The notes beneath the pieces are model-generated. The model saw nothing but the letters and a program-made list of their open reading frames with translations. It did no database searches and was not told the origin of the DNA. Shown here in pieces: positions 19,119 to 30,190 of a stretch of DNA of 64,000 nucleotides (its first letter is position 1; each line of letters opens with the position of its first letter). The position numbers and the translations under genes were made by a program. Source of the DNA: Clonostachys chloroleuca (taxonomy: Eukaryota > Ascomycota > Sordariomycetes > Hypocreales > Bionectriaceae). The stretch lies in NCBI GenBank assembly GCA_037952775.1, contig JBANAY010000003.1, forward strand, positions 14,012,001 to 14,076,000, given 5' to 3'.

Positions 19119-21904
19119 AATGGGATGAATACTCAAAACGGTGAATAGGCTTCTCGGCATCAAATTTCGAAATAGTCCGATGTTTTTTTCTGTCCGCGAG
19201 AGCATTGATAATACATGATTTTCAAGACTTAGTAGCAAGGTAGCTCGTAAAATGAGATTGTCTAGGTTAGCCTTGAAAGACCCTCCATCTATGTAGAGGC
19301 AACAGAGATTTAAAAGTAAATATATTAAAGATCATCGCGCAAGTCTTCCTTCTAAAGAATAGTGCAGCGAGGAATTTTCCCATTGGAAAATTTCCACGCC
19401 TCTTAGAGGGGTGGTAGTTGATAATAACGAGAATGATTTAGATGATGCCAAGATCTTGCATATGGAGCAAGATTATAAGTGCAATCATGTCGTCTATGTC
19501 CAATTCAATGTCAAGGATCACAACTAGCTTCCGACGATTCCCTGCTAATGTAGGAAGAGCAGAAAGTAAAGCCTCATACAGCTTGTACTCCTCTGTACCC
19601 TCCCCAAACGGAATTTGCTGCGAAATTCAGCCTCACGATGTGCTTTATCCACTGTTCTAAAAGAAATTTAGAAAGATAGTAATGTATTTGTATAATTTTA
19701 AAGAGGAAGGTAGGCAAAAGCCAACCTGTTAGGAATCGAGGGCCTCGTATATATAGTTGTAGGCAAGCGGCAAGTCATACTCATGTTTCTTCCCCTAGGA
19801 AATCCCCAACTGAATGTTTTTCCGCTTTGCCACAGGGCGGTCACATTAGTCCTGTAGATGTTCAATAATCTTTGATAATGCATGGCTATATATGATGGAG
19901 ATGGTTCGCAATATGGGGCCCTTTCCCAGGCGCAGGTTACCGAAGTTATAGTCGATCGGAGAATGGGGCTTTTCTCAGGTTGCCCAACGCCCAGTAACCC
20001 TAGCTATGGCCACGTGTGGCGGCACAAAAGTATGAACAAAATAAAATTCAACTTTCTTGTACATAGAGGTTATTCCGCATGAAATTACATCAATTGCAGA
20101 GTAGTCTGATCGAAATAGCGTCCGATGTTCAAATTAATACAGCCTTTGCTATCTTCTGGAGCCAAAAGGTTGATGTTATAGTCGCAATATGGCGCCGTCT
20201 TCTGGTGTCGCAGCCTAGCAGTCTTACAAGCCCTGTCAGTCGCGACACGAAGCCTTTTTCAGAACACTCCCATCAGAATTTCGCGACTTGGCTATCGTGG
20301 GGTCTCGAAACATATAGTCCCACGGCACACGAGCTAATCCCTGTGTTCTGACCACTTGCGTCATCTCAGAGTGACATTACGAGACCCACTCTCTAGCTTT
20401 ATAAATGCGTCCAGGCCCATGGATTAATTATCCATCGTGGCATGACCGAGATTAGCACGCGCGAGTTATCCGCCAGCACCGCACCAACCCTGTTGACTGG
20501 AGCGTGCAGTTGCCGGAGATTAGTCATTGTGTGGAGTGACCAAGCTGCCGAAGATCTGCCGCGTGCCTTACCACTTCAACTTGTGACAAGCCAAAGAACC
20601 AAGGAGTGAAGGAGCACTTAAAAAACGCAAATGATGCAGTCCAAGGAGGGAAGAGCGACAGGTCGTCACGCAATAGTCAGGTTGTAAAGTTGAATGATTG
20701 GTTTGGCCTGCAGTGGTATCAACAAATGCTAGATTAGATGGACTGTGGTTTATTGATAACTGTTCTTTTCAGCGTCCCCCCTTAGTGAGAATGTGTGCAT
20801 ACATACTAAACCTAGAGCAATGGGAGCGCATCTCTCCAGTGCGCTCTTGAGGTTGCCCGCGACAGGAGCGCAGCGCTTTTGGCGCTCCAGCAAGGAGGTG
20901 AGTTCGCACTTGACTCCTACGCAGTCAACTGGAGGGCCTTTGTCCGTAACACAATAAGGGCTTCGAACTTGGAATGAATAGCCTTGAAATTCGTTTGTTT
21001 TAGGTGCGGAATTTAGGTAATCTTTGACCCATATATATATGCTCTATAATTGGCTGACACGCTTCTGGTGTAAGAAACTCCACACCATAATTACCAGCCT
21101 AAGGCACTTCGCGAAAGCACGTGAGCAGCCTTTAATCTCAAACCAGGGCACGGGATCGCTCCTCAATTCTACACACACTCTTCTTCCCTCCACCCATAGA
21201 CCAGCCAAGATAACGACAATATTATAGCTCTATGGTATCTAGGCTGGGCCGGCTTCTAATTTCCTGTTTTGTTTCTGTGGTAAGCGCGGCCATGACCGCG
21301 CGTTATATCCCTCATTCAAAGCTCGATATCGTTCACCGGATCTGTATTTGCTTTCCTTCAGACCTTGGTTTCTTGGCTTGCAGGAAACTGTCCTATGTCC
21401 TCTGGTAAAGCCTACCCTATACCCCGGATCGGGTATTTATTATTCCGCTACAGGGAACTACTCTTATCTCCTGTTATCTCCTTCCAGACTTGTAACTTAT
21501 TAACCTTGAATACAATCTATTTCTAGTCATTGTCTATCAACAAGATCTTCAGAAGCTAGCCCTCTCAATAACGAACCCGCCCCCCCCTCCCAGCTCTGAG
21601 GGTACTCACCCAAAGTGCGCTTTTCCTGACGCGTGCGCACTTCGGTCAACGCCTCAAGCATCCTTGACACTTAGCTACCCTACAGATCCTTCCGCCACAT
21701 CATTCCAATCTTGGCATAAGAAAGCACGCGGGGGGTTGAATTTTGAAAACATGCTACTACCCGCTCAAAGACCTTGGCCCACTCACTATTCATGGATATT
21801 AGTAGGCGGAAGAGAGAAAAATAGACGATTTCTAATCTATCTCCTCGATATCCTCGATCTCTGCAGGAAATGAGTACTGACAAATTCAAATCGCCCCTCA
21901 ATTG
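19119..21904. other. Intergenic; possible small coding relic on minus strand
   Basis: Mostly shadow frames. On the minus strand, roughly 20225-20080, an open stretch reads TAPYCDYNINLLAPEDSKG and looks coding but has no start, partner exon or recognised family. An inverted repeat AAGTGCGC...GCGCACTT lies at about 21614-21642. Confidence 0.3.
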
Positions 21905-22791
21905 TTAAATAGACGTATAATGCGCCACGTAGGCAACTTCCATGCGGGAGCCATAGCCATCTAAAGTGTTACTCTTTGGGTATCCCGGCTATAGATAGGT
22001 TAGCTGCTGAAAATTCAATCAAATTTAGGTTCACTTACCCAGTCTCCCCCAACAGCGACATTGAAGATGATGAATAGAGGGCTTTGAGTGAGAGCTGCCC
22101 AGGCATCAGGGCTCCCAAGGTGAGAACCAGTGACCTTGTGGAACTGATTTTCATCCAAATACCATATAATGGCTTCATCCTGGTAGTTTGGCTCACGTCT
22201 ATCAATCTCCACACGCCAAAGGTGCCAAGCTTGATCTGGAATCTTTATGGTACCAGTGATTCCCCCAGAGCAAGTGTCGCAGTGGACAGTACCATGGCCA
22301 GTTAGGATACCATTAATGGCTTCCATGACATCAATCTCTCCACACTCAGGCCAGCTCACCCCCCAACGGATGCTGTTCCCCAGCATCCAAAAGGCAGGCC
22401 ACATACCTTGCTTATTGACTGGTAAGTTTTCACCAAACATAATGGAGGCCTCAATACGAGTAATCTTGCCATTAGCAGGCGTGAGGCTATACCGGCTCTC
22501 AATGCGGCCCGATGTCCATCCTTTCAACTGGGAGGAATCTTTCCACGGTACTAGCTGTAGGGTCTCACCCCCGCTGACCTGGATATTTGCACTTGAGCTA
22601 GTGTAGACCTGGAGTTCATTATTGACACCTAGATCGCCGGTGACGATGTTCCAGTCGCTCAGGTTAGGCTGCATTCCAAATGAACCAGAGAAAGTGTCCT
22701 GCCAGACCTTTATGTAGCCAGGATAAATAGGGGACTCCCAGGCACTAGCAACACCAATAGCAAGAAGAGGAGTGATAATATATCGGAACAT
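21905..22791 (-). CDS. GH16 family secreted beta-glucanase
   Basis: Glycoside hydrolase family 16, endo-acting on beta-1,3(4)-glucans of cell walls, extracellular. Exon 1 is 22791-22039, the intron 22038-21989 (50 nt, GTAAGT...CTATAG), exon 2 21988-21905. Phase is 0 at the junction, giving 278 residues. The ATG at 22791 was chosen because it gives the signal peptide MFRYIITPLLAIGVASA; longer upstream frames begin with non-ATG codons. Catalytic motif E-x-D-x-x-E is in PECGEIDVMEA (Glu152, Asp154, Glu157). Other blocks are GWTSGRIESRYSLTP, WPAFWMLGNSIRWG and IIFNVAVGGDW. The intron falls right after GGDW, and exon 2 supplies PGYPKSNTLDGYGSRMEVAY, the family's normal ending. Complete and intact. 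Confidence 0.92.
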
Positions 22792-23559
22792 ATTTCGTGC
22801 TACAGTAGTAGACGGAAATACATACAACAATACCACGCATACATGAGCTCTTGGAGTTTTGGACACATACATATGTACAAACTGTTGCAAAGGTGTATGT
22901 ATAGTATCACGAGCCTTGAACAGCTTTTGGATATCGGCGGGGGCCCAAATCCCGGCTTTGTTTGCTGCCTGGGTTTAAAAGACTAGTTCTGTGTCCCCTT
23001 CGCCCTGTTCAGTAAGACCGGCGCCATAAATAAATTCCACTGTGTTTTACCGTTGTTTAACCTTATCAACATCGATTCCCGACATGTTAGACAACAAGAC
23101 TACACTTATCGACAGCTGCACCTTCGATTCCACTTACAATAGCGCAGGTTTACTACAAATGATTAAATATGATTGCGAACTTTTCACTTGTGTAGCCTCG
23201 GGATATTATGCCTCTAAACAGCAGCCCTCTCGAAAACAAGGCCCGCTTGTAAAGGGAGAAAGGAATTGGTGGAACTAAGGGATAGATACATATGGAAACT
23301 TTCACTTCATAGGCTCTTATCCACACCTTGTTTATCAAGTACCACAAGCGCAAATCAAATACGGCTTTATTTTGACTTCATCATTACTCTTATTGCGGTC
23401 GTAATCCTGTATCAGGAATTTAATTATGAGCAAAACAGCACAGGTTCGTCCGGAGGCGGGCGACGGACGCGTGACGGTGGCACGCTGGCAGAAAAAAGAT
23501 TTGCCCACATTGCTACCAACCGGCCTGCAATATTGGGCGATCCTCCCTAGGTAGTAGGC

Positions 23560-24000
23560 CCACAACATCGGCAGGCTGCACGAACAATGCCTCATTCTGC
23601 GAGGTACATTCCGCGTTCGAAAAAGGTCTCATGTTGCGAACACAGGTTCCCCATCTGAAAGGATATTCGAAGGGTGTGCTTTGACAGGTGTTAGAGCTAG
23701 CGAGGAAACAAAAGAATGCCTGGGTTTAGCCGCTGTGATCGGTAGTAGGCTGGGAAAAGACTGTGCAAAGTTGTTGGGCGTGTGAGAAAGGTCCCATACT
23801 GCGGTTGACTGTAGCGTGGGACATGAAATGGTTCTATGCTTAGCCCCTTTGGGCTCGTAGTGGACTAGGCTCCATAACATAAGGAAGGCTGGGTGCATTT
23901 GGGCTAGAAAAGAACCTCGGTGCGTCATGCTACCCAAAGAGGTAACGGCAGCAAGAGCGCAAGACGCTTTCTTTGCGTTACATTTATGTGCCGCACCAAG
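23560..24000 (+). repeat. Dispersed repeat A, copy 1
   Basis: About 440 bp similar in direct orientation to 55510-55935. Anchors are CAGGCTGC-CGAA-AA, TGTGATNGNTGGTAG, GCGTGTGAGAAAGGTCCCATACTGCG and CTCAAGAGG/CCAAAGAGG-CAACGGCA. Divergence is moderate. The nature of the element is unknown. Confidence 0.75.
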
Positions 24001-24648
24001 CTCCATGCTTACGGAGCTTGAACAGCAATAAGTGCATTTGACGATACATTCCTCCTTGGCATTCTTAGCATCCCCAGAGGAGGTCTAGTCAACAACCATA
24101 TTGCAGCTTTGAGAAGAGCCCGGTGACCCAGGCGGAATGAAGCCTTCAGACTGCGCTTCAGTGCACAGGGTTTCCTTGAAGGCTCGGTACAAGAAACCTA
24201 CAAAGAGGTATGCCTATAGTTATTTGGTCACATTTTCTTAATGAGTAAAGTGTACTTGGATGGATTTTTGACCAAGAATCAACAGATTGGGCCACCCTAG
24301 ACCTACCCTATAACCAACTTCCCGGAGGGTCGCATCCGGCGTTCCTCACGTCTAATAAATCCAACGTCTCCGCCGCAAGTGACCCATCCAGGCCTCTAAT
24401 TAAGGTATCTAATGGTGGAAGTCCTTGGAGGAGCTCATTTGCGGGCAGATGCCACTAAGAGCTTTGATTTGCGCGGTGGATTATTATTACGCCCTGGTCA
24501 TAGGCTGGCCCAACGTCAATTCGCCTTATTAAGTCGTTCACCTAAATTAGGAGCCCCTGGCTATATCGAAGATATAGAAACTACCTAGTGTTAGTCTCTC
24601 TAAACTTGCGTGCCAAAGGCGTCTGAGCACCGCATCCACCCGCAGACT
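24001..24648. other. Intergenic, nothing recognised
   Basis: No supported reading frame. Lies between repeat A and the LTR-like block. Confidence 0.4.
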
Positions 24649-25015
24649 GTTACGAACAACCCCTGCGTCACCCAACAAGATCAATCTTAGTCATCACGCA
24701 TGGTCACGTGCGATTGGGTGATATGGTTGATATCCTGCATATCAACCATACCACCAGTCGATCACCAACGATATGTTCCATATCGTACATATCGTCCTAG
24801 TATATATACACATTCATTTCACTAGATAGAACACTCTTTCAGACAGTTATCAATAACATCGTCTACGCATCTATTGTTACTAGCTCCACAATACTCGCAC
24901 ATTGACAGTGACTCGCATTGCACAGCCTAAGACAACCTGATCGCGCCACTCAGAACAACACTCTGATTGGTTCAACCCCGACCTACCCTAGACCCCGTCC
25001 AGTGTAAGTCATCCA
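24649..25015 (+). repeat. LTR-like sequence (uncertain)
   Basis: Starts TGTTACGAAC, contains a strong hairpin (arms 24722-24733 and 24739-24750, 5-nt loop), a TATATATACACATTC promoter-like box near 24802 and CT-rich downstream sequence, as in fungal LTR promoters. No second copy, clear 3' end or target duplication was found. Confidence 0.3.
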
Positions 25016-25796
25016 ACCGTCACACAGACGGATGGCCAAGCCGAGAGAATGAAGTGTCACCAAAGCAATTCCGCCAGCATCACGTGACATATCCCACTTT
25101 TTCCACCAATAACCAAGCAAGGTGAATGGGAGGGTAATTGCTCGAGTTGCAAGCGCTCAATAATGGAACATTCTCCTCTAACCCTGCGGAGTGGAATATC
25201 AACCAAAATGAGATTCGCGGTAAGAGATTACAGCTCCTAAAATTTCGAGTTGCGGGGGAGGACAGCCAACTCAGTCTGCCGAACGTTTCCCCAGAGAGAG
25301 ACAGGTGAACAGCCATTAGTGTGATGAATAAGTCGGAGCTAGTGGTGGTTGGGAGACCGTCAAAAGAATGTACCTACGCCGGGGTATTGCAGGAAGGCAG
25401 ACAAGGCACCTAACCCCTAAGTTTCAATGAAGGCGGTAGCGATTGTATTGATAACTGTCTAAAGGGGTGTTCTAGATACTAAATTAAATGTGCATATATA
25501 CTACGTGGCTCACGCAGGCTCACTGATGATTCGGAGTGAGTCTGGTCTTGGATCACGGGGGTGATCCTTTGGTCATTGGTGGAAAGAGTGGGACATGCCA
25601 CGTGATACCAGGGGTATTCCTTTGTTCGTCACAGTGGCGAGCTTTATAGTGCTGTACGAGAACTTCGACCTTTGGTTCTTTCTGTACGGGCAACGCCATT
25701 TTATACGTATAACCAACATACCAGCAGCATATACACTCTGCCTTTCTCAGGTGGTGTAGAAACTAATGCAACTATCTGGTAACTTTGGAAAACTTC

Positions 25797-25905
25797 TCAT
25801 GTCGAGCTTTTCTACCTTTCTCTGTTTTACCTTCTCAGAGTTACTCATGGCTTCTTTGACTAAGTCCCCCATAATGCACTGTGGAACTCGCTTTCTTCTA
25901 TCACA
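25797..25905 (-). repeat. Dispersed repeat B, copy 1 (protein-like)
   Basis: Similar to 37195-37310 in direct orientation. Minus-strand translation conserves MGDLVKEAMSNSEKVKQRK-VEKLD against MGDLVKEATTNSVKERQRK-IQKLD in the other copy, including conservative substitutions, so the repeat descends from a coding sequence. Confidence 0.6.
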
Positions 25906-25912
25906 TTTTTTC

Positions 25913-25998
25913 CAGGGCTGACCCAAAGGAGTATCCGCTTTTTTGGTTTATGTAACGTTGTAAATTTTAGCGCTCCAATGCGCCACATGTAGCTAGCA
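25913..25998 (+). mobile_element. Terminal relic of the Tc1/mariner-like element
   Basis: CAGGGCTGACCCAAAGGAGT-ATCCGCTTTTT matches the 31-bp terminus at 44455 with four mismatches. Similarity continues inward (TTTATGTA, CCACATGTAGCTAGCACAGT, GTTCCTACC) to about 25998. No transposase remains here. Confidence 0.75.
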
Positions 25999-26397
25999 CA
26001 GTGTTCCTACCCTATAGGTGCTGTGGGTTCGCAATAAGTGGGTACTTACTTGCTGGCCCAACCAGGATTAAGGGTCGCACATCAATTCTTCCCCTCCTGG
26101 AACCCGCACGACTTCACGCCTCGCGATCCGTCGACCAGCACGCAAGCATGTTTCATCCCGTCGACGTCGCCTTTGAACCTTAGCGAGAAAGCCCATGTGG
26201 TAAGGTATCCCTTGGCTCTGGGCATCAAAGAAGACCAGCGAGGCTCTCTCCAACCTCCGACCAACGCTCGCTCTCTACGGTACGGACGACGCATTCTTCC
26301 CAATCGCCCCTGATCAGTCTTTCCATACGCGTTCGAACCGACCTCGAGTGAAATAATAAACGCTATACTCGACACCCGAATTGAACAAGAAGACGCC

Positions 26398-27093
26398 ATG
26401 AGGAACTTGAGACCTCCAGGGCCCACGGCTCCGAAAGGCTTTTTTGGCTTGCCAGCGAAGGTACGCCAGCGCATTTACGAGAGCGTACTCATTTTGGCGC
26501 ACCCAATCTATCTGTTTCAGGGCCAAGGATCGCAAGTAGAGGTATTTGCGCCAGAGAAACCACGTAAATGGCTCGCGCTCTTTCAGACCAGCCGGCAAAT
26601 GCACAAGGAGGCTAGCGCGGTCCTCTATGGCTCCAATATCTTCAATCTCGTGGACACAACGGAGAAGCAACCCGACCTGCTGCATTCATTTCTTAAATCC
26701 ATTGGGTCTTTGAATTCCGGTGCCCTTAAGCACGTGTGTATCCAATTTCCTGGCGTGGAGAAAGCGCAGGATCGTGCTCGGCGATGTAAGCTGGCGGAAG
26801 AAAACCCCAGCGGTTCGAGTCTTCTCCAGCAGGAATGTACTAGCTTAAAATTAAAGACACTCGAAGTCTTCCTTCATAACCAGAAAACGAGTGGTCTGAC
26901 CCAGTTAATAGAGGACGACCCAACTTCAGCTACCGAGGCATTGTCACAAATTGATACGCAGCTGAACGCAATTAGCTCCCTGGTAAATATTATCGTCAGA
27001 GTTTATGACAAGAACCTGAACCCGTTATTGGAGCCAGCCATGAAAAGGCTTGGTTGGACCGTCTTACACGGCGACGAAATGACTCATGGATGA
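26398..27093 (+). CDS. F-box/2EXR-like fungal protein
   Basis: Intronless frame of 231 residues from ATG 26398. The N-terminal half has the layout of the abundant fungal 2EXR/F-box-like proteins: FFGLPAKVRQRIYESVLILA, then a WLALFQTSRQMHKEASAVLY motif and a YGSNIFNL segment. The rest is helical with no recognised domain and ends LGWTVLHGDEMTHG. Such proteins are common in accessory regions; partners are unknown. Intact. Confidence 0.7.
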   Translation: MRNLRPPGPTAPKGFFGLPAKVRQRIYESVLILAHPIYLFQGQGSQVEVFAPEKPRKWLALFQTSRQMHKEASAVLYGSNIFNLVDTTEKQPDLLHSFLKSIGSLNSGALKHVCIQFPGVEKAQDRARRCKLAEENPSGSSLLQQECTSLKLKTLEVFLHNQKTSGLTQLIEDDPTSATEALSQIDTQLNAISSLVNIIVRVYDKNLNPLLEPAMKRLGWTVLHGDEMTHG

Positions 27094-27273
27094 TCGCAGA
27101 ATTTGGTATCTCTGGCTATGATGAATGTTTACTCGCGGTGGATATTTGCTCAGGGCTCCAGAGAAAGGGAAAGTTGAATAGATCAACAAGGGAGAAAGTG
27201 CAATGCAAGTTAACTTATGGTCAAGTTTGAGAGACCATTCCACCTCGCACACTGTTAGGACTAAGAAGGGTTA

Positions 27274-27543
27274 TGTAACGGGTGGGATTTCCTTCCCTTA
27301 AAACGTGGTCCAATGCGATTCAATATGCACTGTTTAGACTCCCGCGACCCTTTCTGTATCCGCTATTTTGCACGCTTAATTTAACTATTACCAGACGTAA
27401 CATGCTTCTATAAGCCATTTGGTCTAAGTGTCTTACCTCGTTTGCCTGCAGACTTGCCGAAGCCTGCTATGCTCGACCCATACGCCTAATCCCTCTTATA
27501 ACATAAACCTGTGGTTTATCCCTTACCAGACCGGATCGTTACA
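27274..27543 (+). repeat. Putative solo LTR (gypsy-type ends)
   Basis: 270-bp segment bounded by TGTAACG and CGTTACA, the inverted ends typical of fungal gypsy LTRs, with AT-rich promoter-like interior. Flanking 5-mers (GGTTA, GCGCC) do not match, so no target duplication is visible. A minus-strand frame at 27545-27733 (MNPGTGYYINGKKGHGSLPR) abuts it and may be internal element sequence. Confidence 0.4.
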
Positions 27544-27943
27544 GCGCCTTCTCTCTAGGGAAAGGGTTGGCTGCTAGGTCCAGTTTGTCATCGCGAATCA
27601 GCGTGTTCCAACTCTCACGTTGCTCTATCTGTAGCTTTTTATAAGGTCCTCTAAGACATTTTTGTTGACGCGGTCTTGGTAATGATCCATGACCCTTCTT
27701 TCCATTAATGTAATACCCCGTACCTGGGTTCATATAGTGCAGTTGTTGGGTACTGGAATACAGAGGGCATTTGCTCGTTCTGCAGATTGTAGCAGGCCCA
27801 TTCTCGAAGTGCTCGTAGGCCTTTTTGTCTGCTGCTTTGCGCTATTGTGCATAGTCGTCCCTCAGCTGTATTGCCCTAGCATGAAGGCTTCCGGAGTTGG
27901 TGAGCGACTTCTTGAGCGCATCTTCCGCCTTCTTCCGCGCCAC

Positions 27944-28554
27944 CTAAAGATCGTCCTCAATCTTGAACGCGACGAGCGATGCCCTACAGTAGTAACTATA
28001 CACACAGTTCGTCAGTACACATGGATATACATTAGGCAAGGTGGTGCGACAGAGGGGGAATACGTACCACTGATAGTGATTGCACGTCCACCGGATCTTA
28101 TTGCACCCGCTCGCGAGCTCGATTCCGATTTTACTGCCCCATTCAGCAGCTGGGTCAGCTGTCGTGTCTGCTCTTCTACATCTTCCGCCAGGTCTAGCAT
28201 CTTGGCCTCTTGGCACGTCTTGCCCTCATGAGTCAAGCTTCGGCACAACCTGCAGCTAAGCTTGCCGTAGACCTCGCTCTCGCACTTAAGGAGCGGATGA
28301 TCGTGCTTCGGAAGACCCTCGAAGTTATCAATGTAGTAGCAAAAGGGACAGACTTCATAGTCCGGGTTTGCCTTCAGGCTTTCGTTCACGTACTCCTTTT
28401 GCCATAAAGTCACAAATAATTTGAAGTCGTAGAGCGCCGTATTCTGATCAAGGAGAAATTCAAACGAGAATAAGGCGGGACACCGCTCTCTGGGACACTT
28501 CTCGCCTGGGCACCTGACGCGTTTTTCTGGTGATTCCATATCGTGCCGTGTCAT
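27944..28554 (-). CDS. Partial RBR-type RING protein (RNF216-like)
   Basis: RBR E3 ligases transfer ubiquitin through RING1-IBR-RING2 modules. From ATG 28554 the frame gives KRVRCPGEKCPRERCPALFS, then the IBR-like pattern VCPFCYYIDNF, HPLLKCESEVYGKLSCRLCR and SLTHEGKTC, matching the RNF216-type central zinc module. An acidic, Gln-rich helix follows (LDLAEDVEEQTRQLTQLLNG). A consensus donor GTACGT follows ITISG at about 28070, with branch TACTGAC and possible acceptors TGTATAG/ACTGTAG near 27995. Downstream sequence (frames through 27860) does not give a recognisable second RING, so the gene is incomplete, truncated or has unresolved exons. Confidence 0.6.
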
Positions 28555-28905
28555 TTCCAGAAATCACAGGCAGCATACTGCATATATAGCAGTGTGCGTA
28601 TCTCTCGTGCCGTTTTTCTCGTCTTCTTCATCTTTCCTACATTGCACGACATCTGCCTCCGGGATATCTTCCTGGCATTCGAGGCTACAAATATATTCTT
28701 AGCTCTTTGTCTCTTGCGGTCTTAGGCCGGGTTTAGGCTCGGCTGTCAGGAAGTTAAAGATCTTACCATTTAATCGTTGGTGCCTCATCCTGGTCTGGCT
28801 GGTCAGGTGCATCATCTGGATTTGCCTCGCCGGTCTTGCCAACTACCTGCACTTCATCGTCGCCATGAGAATAATTCTAGCGGTAATATTACATACTCAT
28901 GAGAG

Positions 28906-29163
28906 ATGATGGAAGATTCTGTTAGTTCCTGTAAACAAGCCCAAACAGAGTTAGAAGAACACTTAACACTCCTTAGATCGGAAGAAGAACAACTCAGGCG
29001 GGATGACCTCCAGCTTCAAAACGACAATGATGAGCAGAGAAACTTGCTAGATGAATCCTTATCGCAATGTCAGTCGGACAAGGAAGATTTGGAACATCTC
29101 AAGCATGAGAAAGAAGATTTAGAGAAAGAAAATACCCAATTTCAAGCTCACTATTCAAATTAG
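28906..29163 (+). CDS. Coiled-coil protein, probably truncated
   Basis: 85-residue frame from ATG 28906 made almost wholly of charged heptads (TELEEHLTLLRSEEEQLRRD, KEDLEHLKHEKEDLEKENTQ). After TAG 29161 the same frame remains coiled-coil-like (KTELDKSS, LVKASKIRRRKS) but is interrupted by stops at sites compatible with Gln codons changed by C-to-T, a RIP-like pattern. Similar in style to the coiled-coil genes at 37895 and 39579. Function unknown. Confidence 0.45.
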   Translation: MMEDSVSSCKQAQTELEEHLTLLRSEEEQLRRDDLQLQNDNDEQRNLLDESLSQCQSDKEDLEHLKHEKEDLEKENTQFQAHYSN

Positions 29164-29512
29164 AAGACCGAATTAGATAAAAGCTCCTAAGATTAACTAG
29201 TTAAGGCGTCTAAAATAAGGCGAAGAAAATCTTAAGAAAATAAACTGATAAATTCAGAATAAATACATTGAACATAGAATAGATTAGAGAAAATAATACT
29301 GAAAGGGAAGAGTGTAAACGATAAGTTTCGCAGGGCCAGAATACAACACAAGATGGACTATCTCAGCTTGAAGTCTTATACAAAAGATGAAAAAAAGGTG
29401 TAAGAGTAGGAATTGATAATTTGGGAAAGATTTTGCATCGACGCCGAGAAAAACTTGAGGAGCTAAAAAAGCAAAAAAAAAAGCTGGGAAAAAAACTTAG
29501 CGCTTGGCAAAC

Positions 29513-29835
29513 TTAAAGGACTAATAGACCAAGCACACGCTCCTTCACTGCCGGCCACGGCTGCTTCCATACCATTGCCGGCAGCCCATCCTGGCCAGAT
29601 GCTTTCCACGCTTTGGCTTCCAATACTTTCTCCTCATTCTCCTTCATCGTCAAGTCTCGCATAGCCACTTCTCTGCGTTGCGGTCGTGGGCCCTCATCTT
29701 CTATGTCAGCCGGCAGTGGCGGGAAGAAAGCATTGAGCAGTTCCTCCGCCTGTCTAGCTTTATCCTGTGCTGTTGTCTCATCTGCCCTTATTAGCTGAGG
29801 CACTTTGTCGCCGTTTGCTCCGTCTCCGGGTTACG
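29513..29835 (-). mobile_element. LINE (Tad-like) reverse transcriptase fragment
   Basis: Minus-strand translation VPQLIRADETTAQDKARQAE, LLNAFFPPLPADIEDEGPRP, AWKASGQDGLPAMVWKQPWP matches the stretch between the endonuclease and reverse-transcriptase core of fungal Tad-clade non-LTR retrotransposons. It is cut off after VKERVLGLL, before the RT catalytic motifs. The short 5' and 3' breakpoints indicate a small internal fragment. Confidence 0.7.
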
Positions 29836-30027
29836 CAACGATTGAGGACCTTCATGAATCACTCCTGGCTAAGGTGGAAGACCAAGTTCTTAAAAAATTT
29901 AGACATACTAGATAATGAGGAAAATATGTAATATAGTCGGGCGGGCGGCAATTTTGTGCTCGAAATCTAGGTCTGGAAGGGGTGTCGTGTGAGATTCTCT
30001 GCATTGCGTATTGTGATTACAGGCTGC

Positions 30028-30190
30028 CGCCTGTCTGGTCCCAAAATAGGGATCCCATACCTGGTCCCAGTTTTGGGACAGCCTCATTTGATCCTAATAC
30101 TGGGATCGCCTATATCTGGTCCCAAAACTAGGATCACCTTCATTTAGAGACTGGGACGCCCTCGTCCAGTCCAGTCCTAGAACCAGACCT
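30028..30190 (+). repeat. Degenerate tandem repeat of a CTGGTCCCAAAA unit
   Basis: About four units carrying CTGGTCCCA-AAAC/TTTTG-GGGATC in varying order, spaced roughly 35-45 bp. Related words occur once each near 18085 and 38946. Confidence 0.6.

Noticed and set aside
24649..27543. A full LTR retrotransposon between the two LTR-like blocks
   Set aside because: The two LTR-like sequences are unrelated to each other and no gag/pol frames lie between them.
27689..28231. 180-codon plus-strand frame
   Set aside because: Opposite the RNF216-like cysteine pattern; begins with a non-ATG codon and has no recognisable motif.
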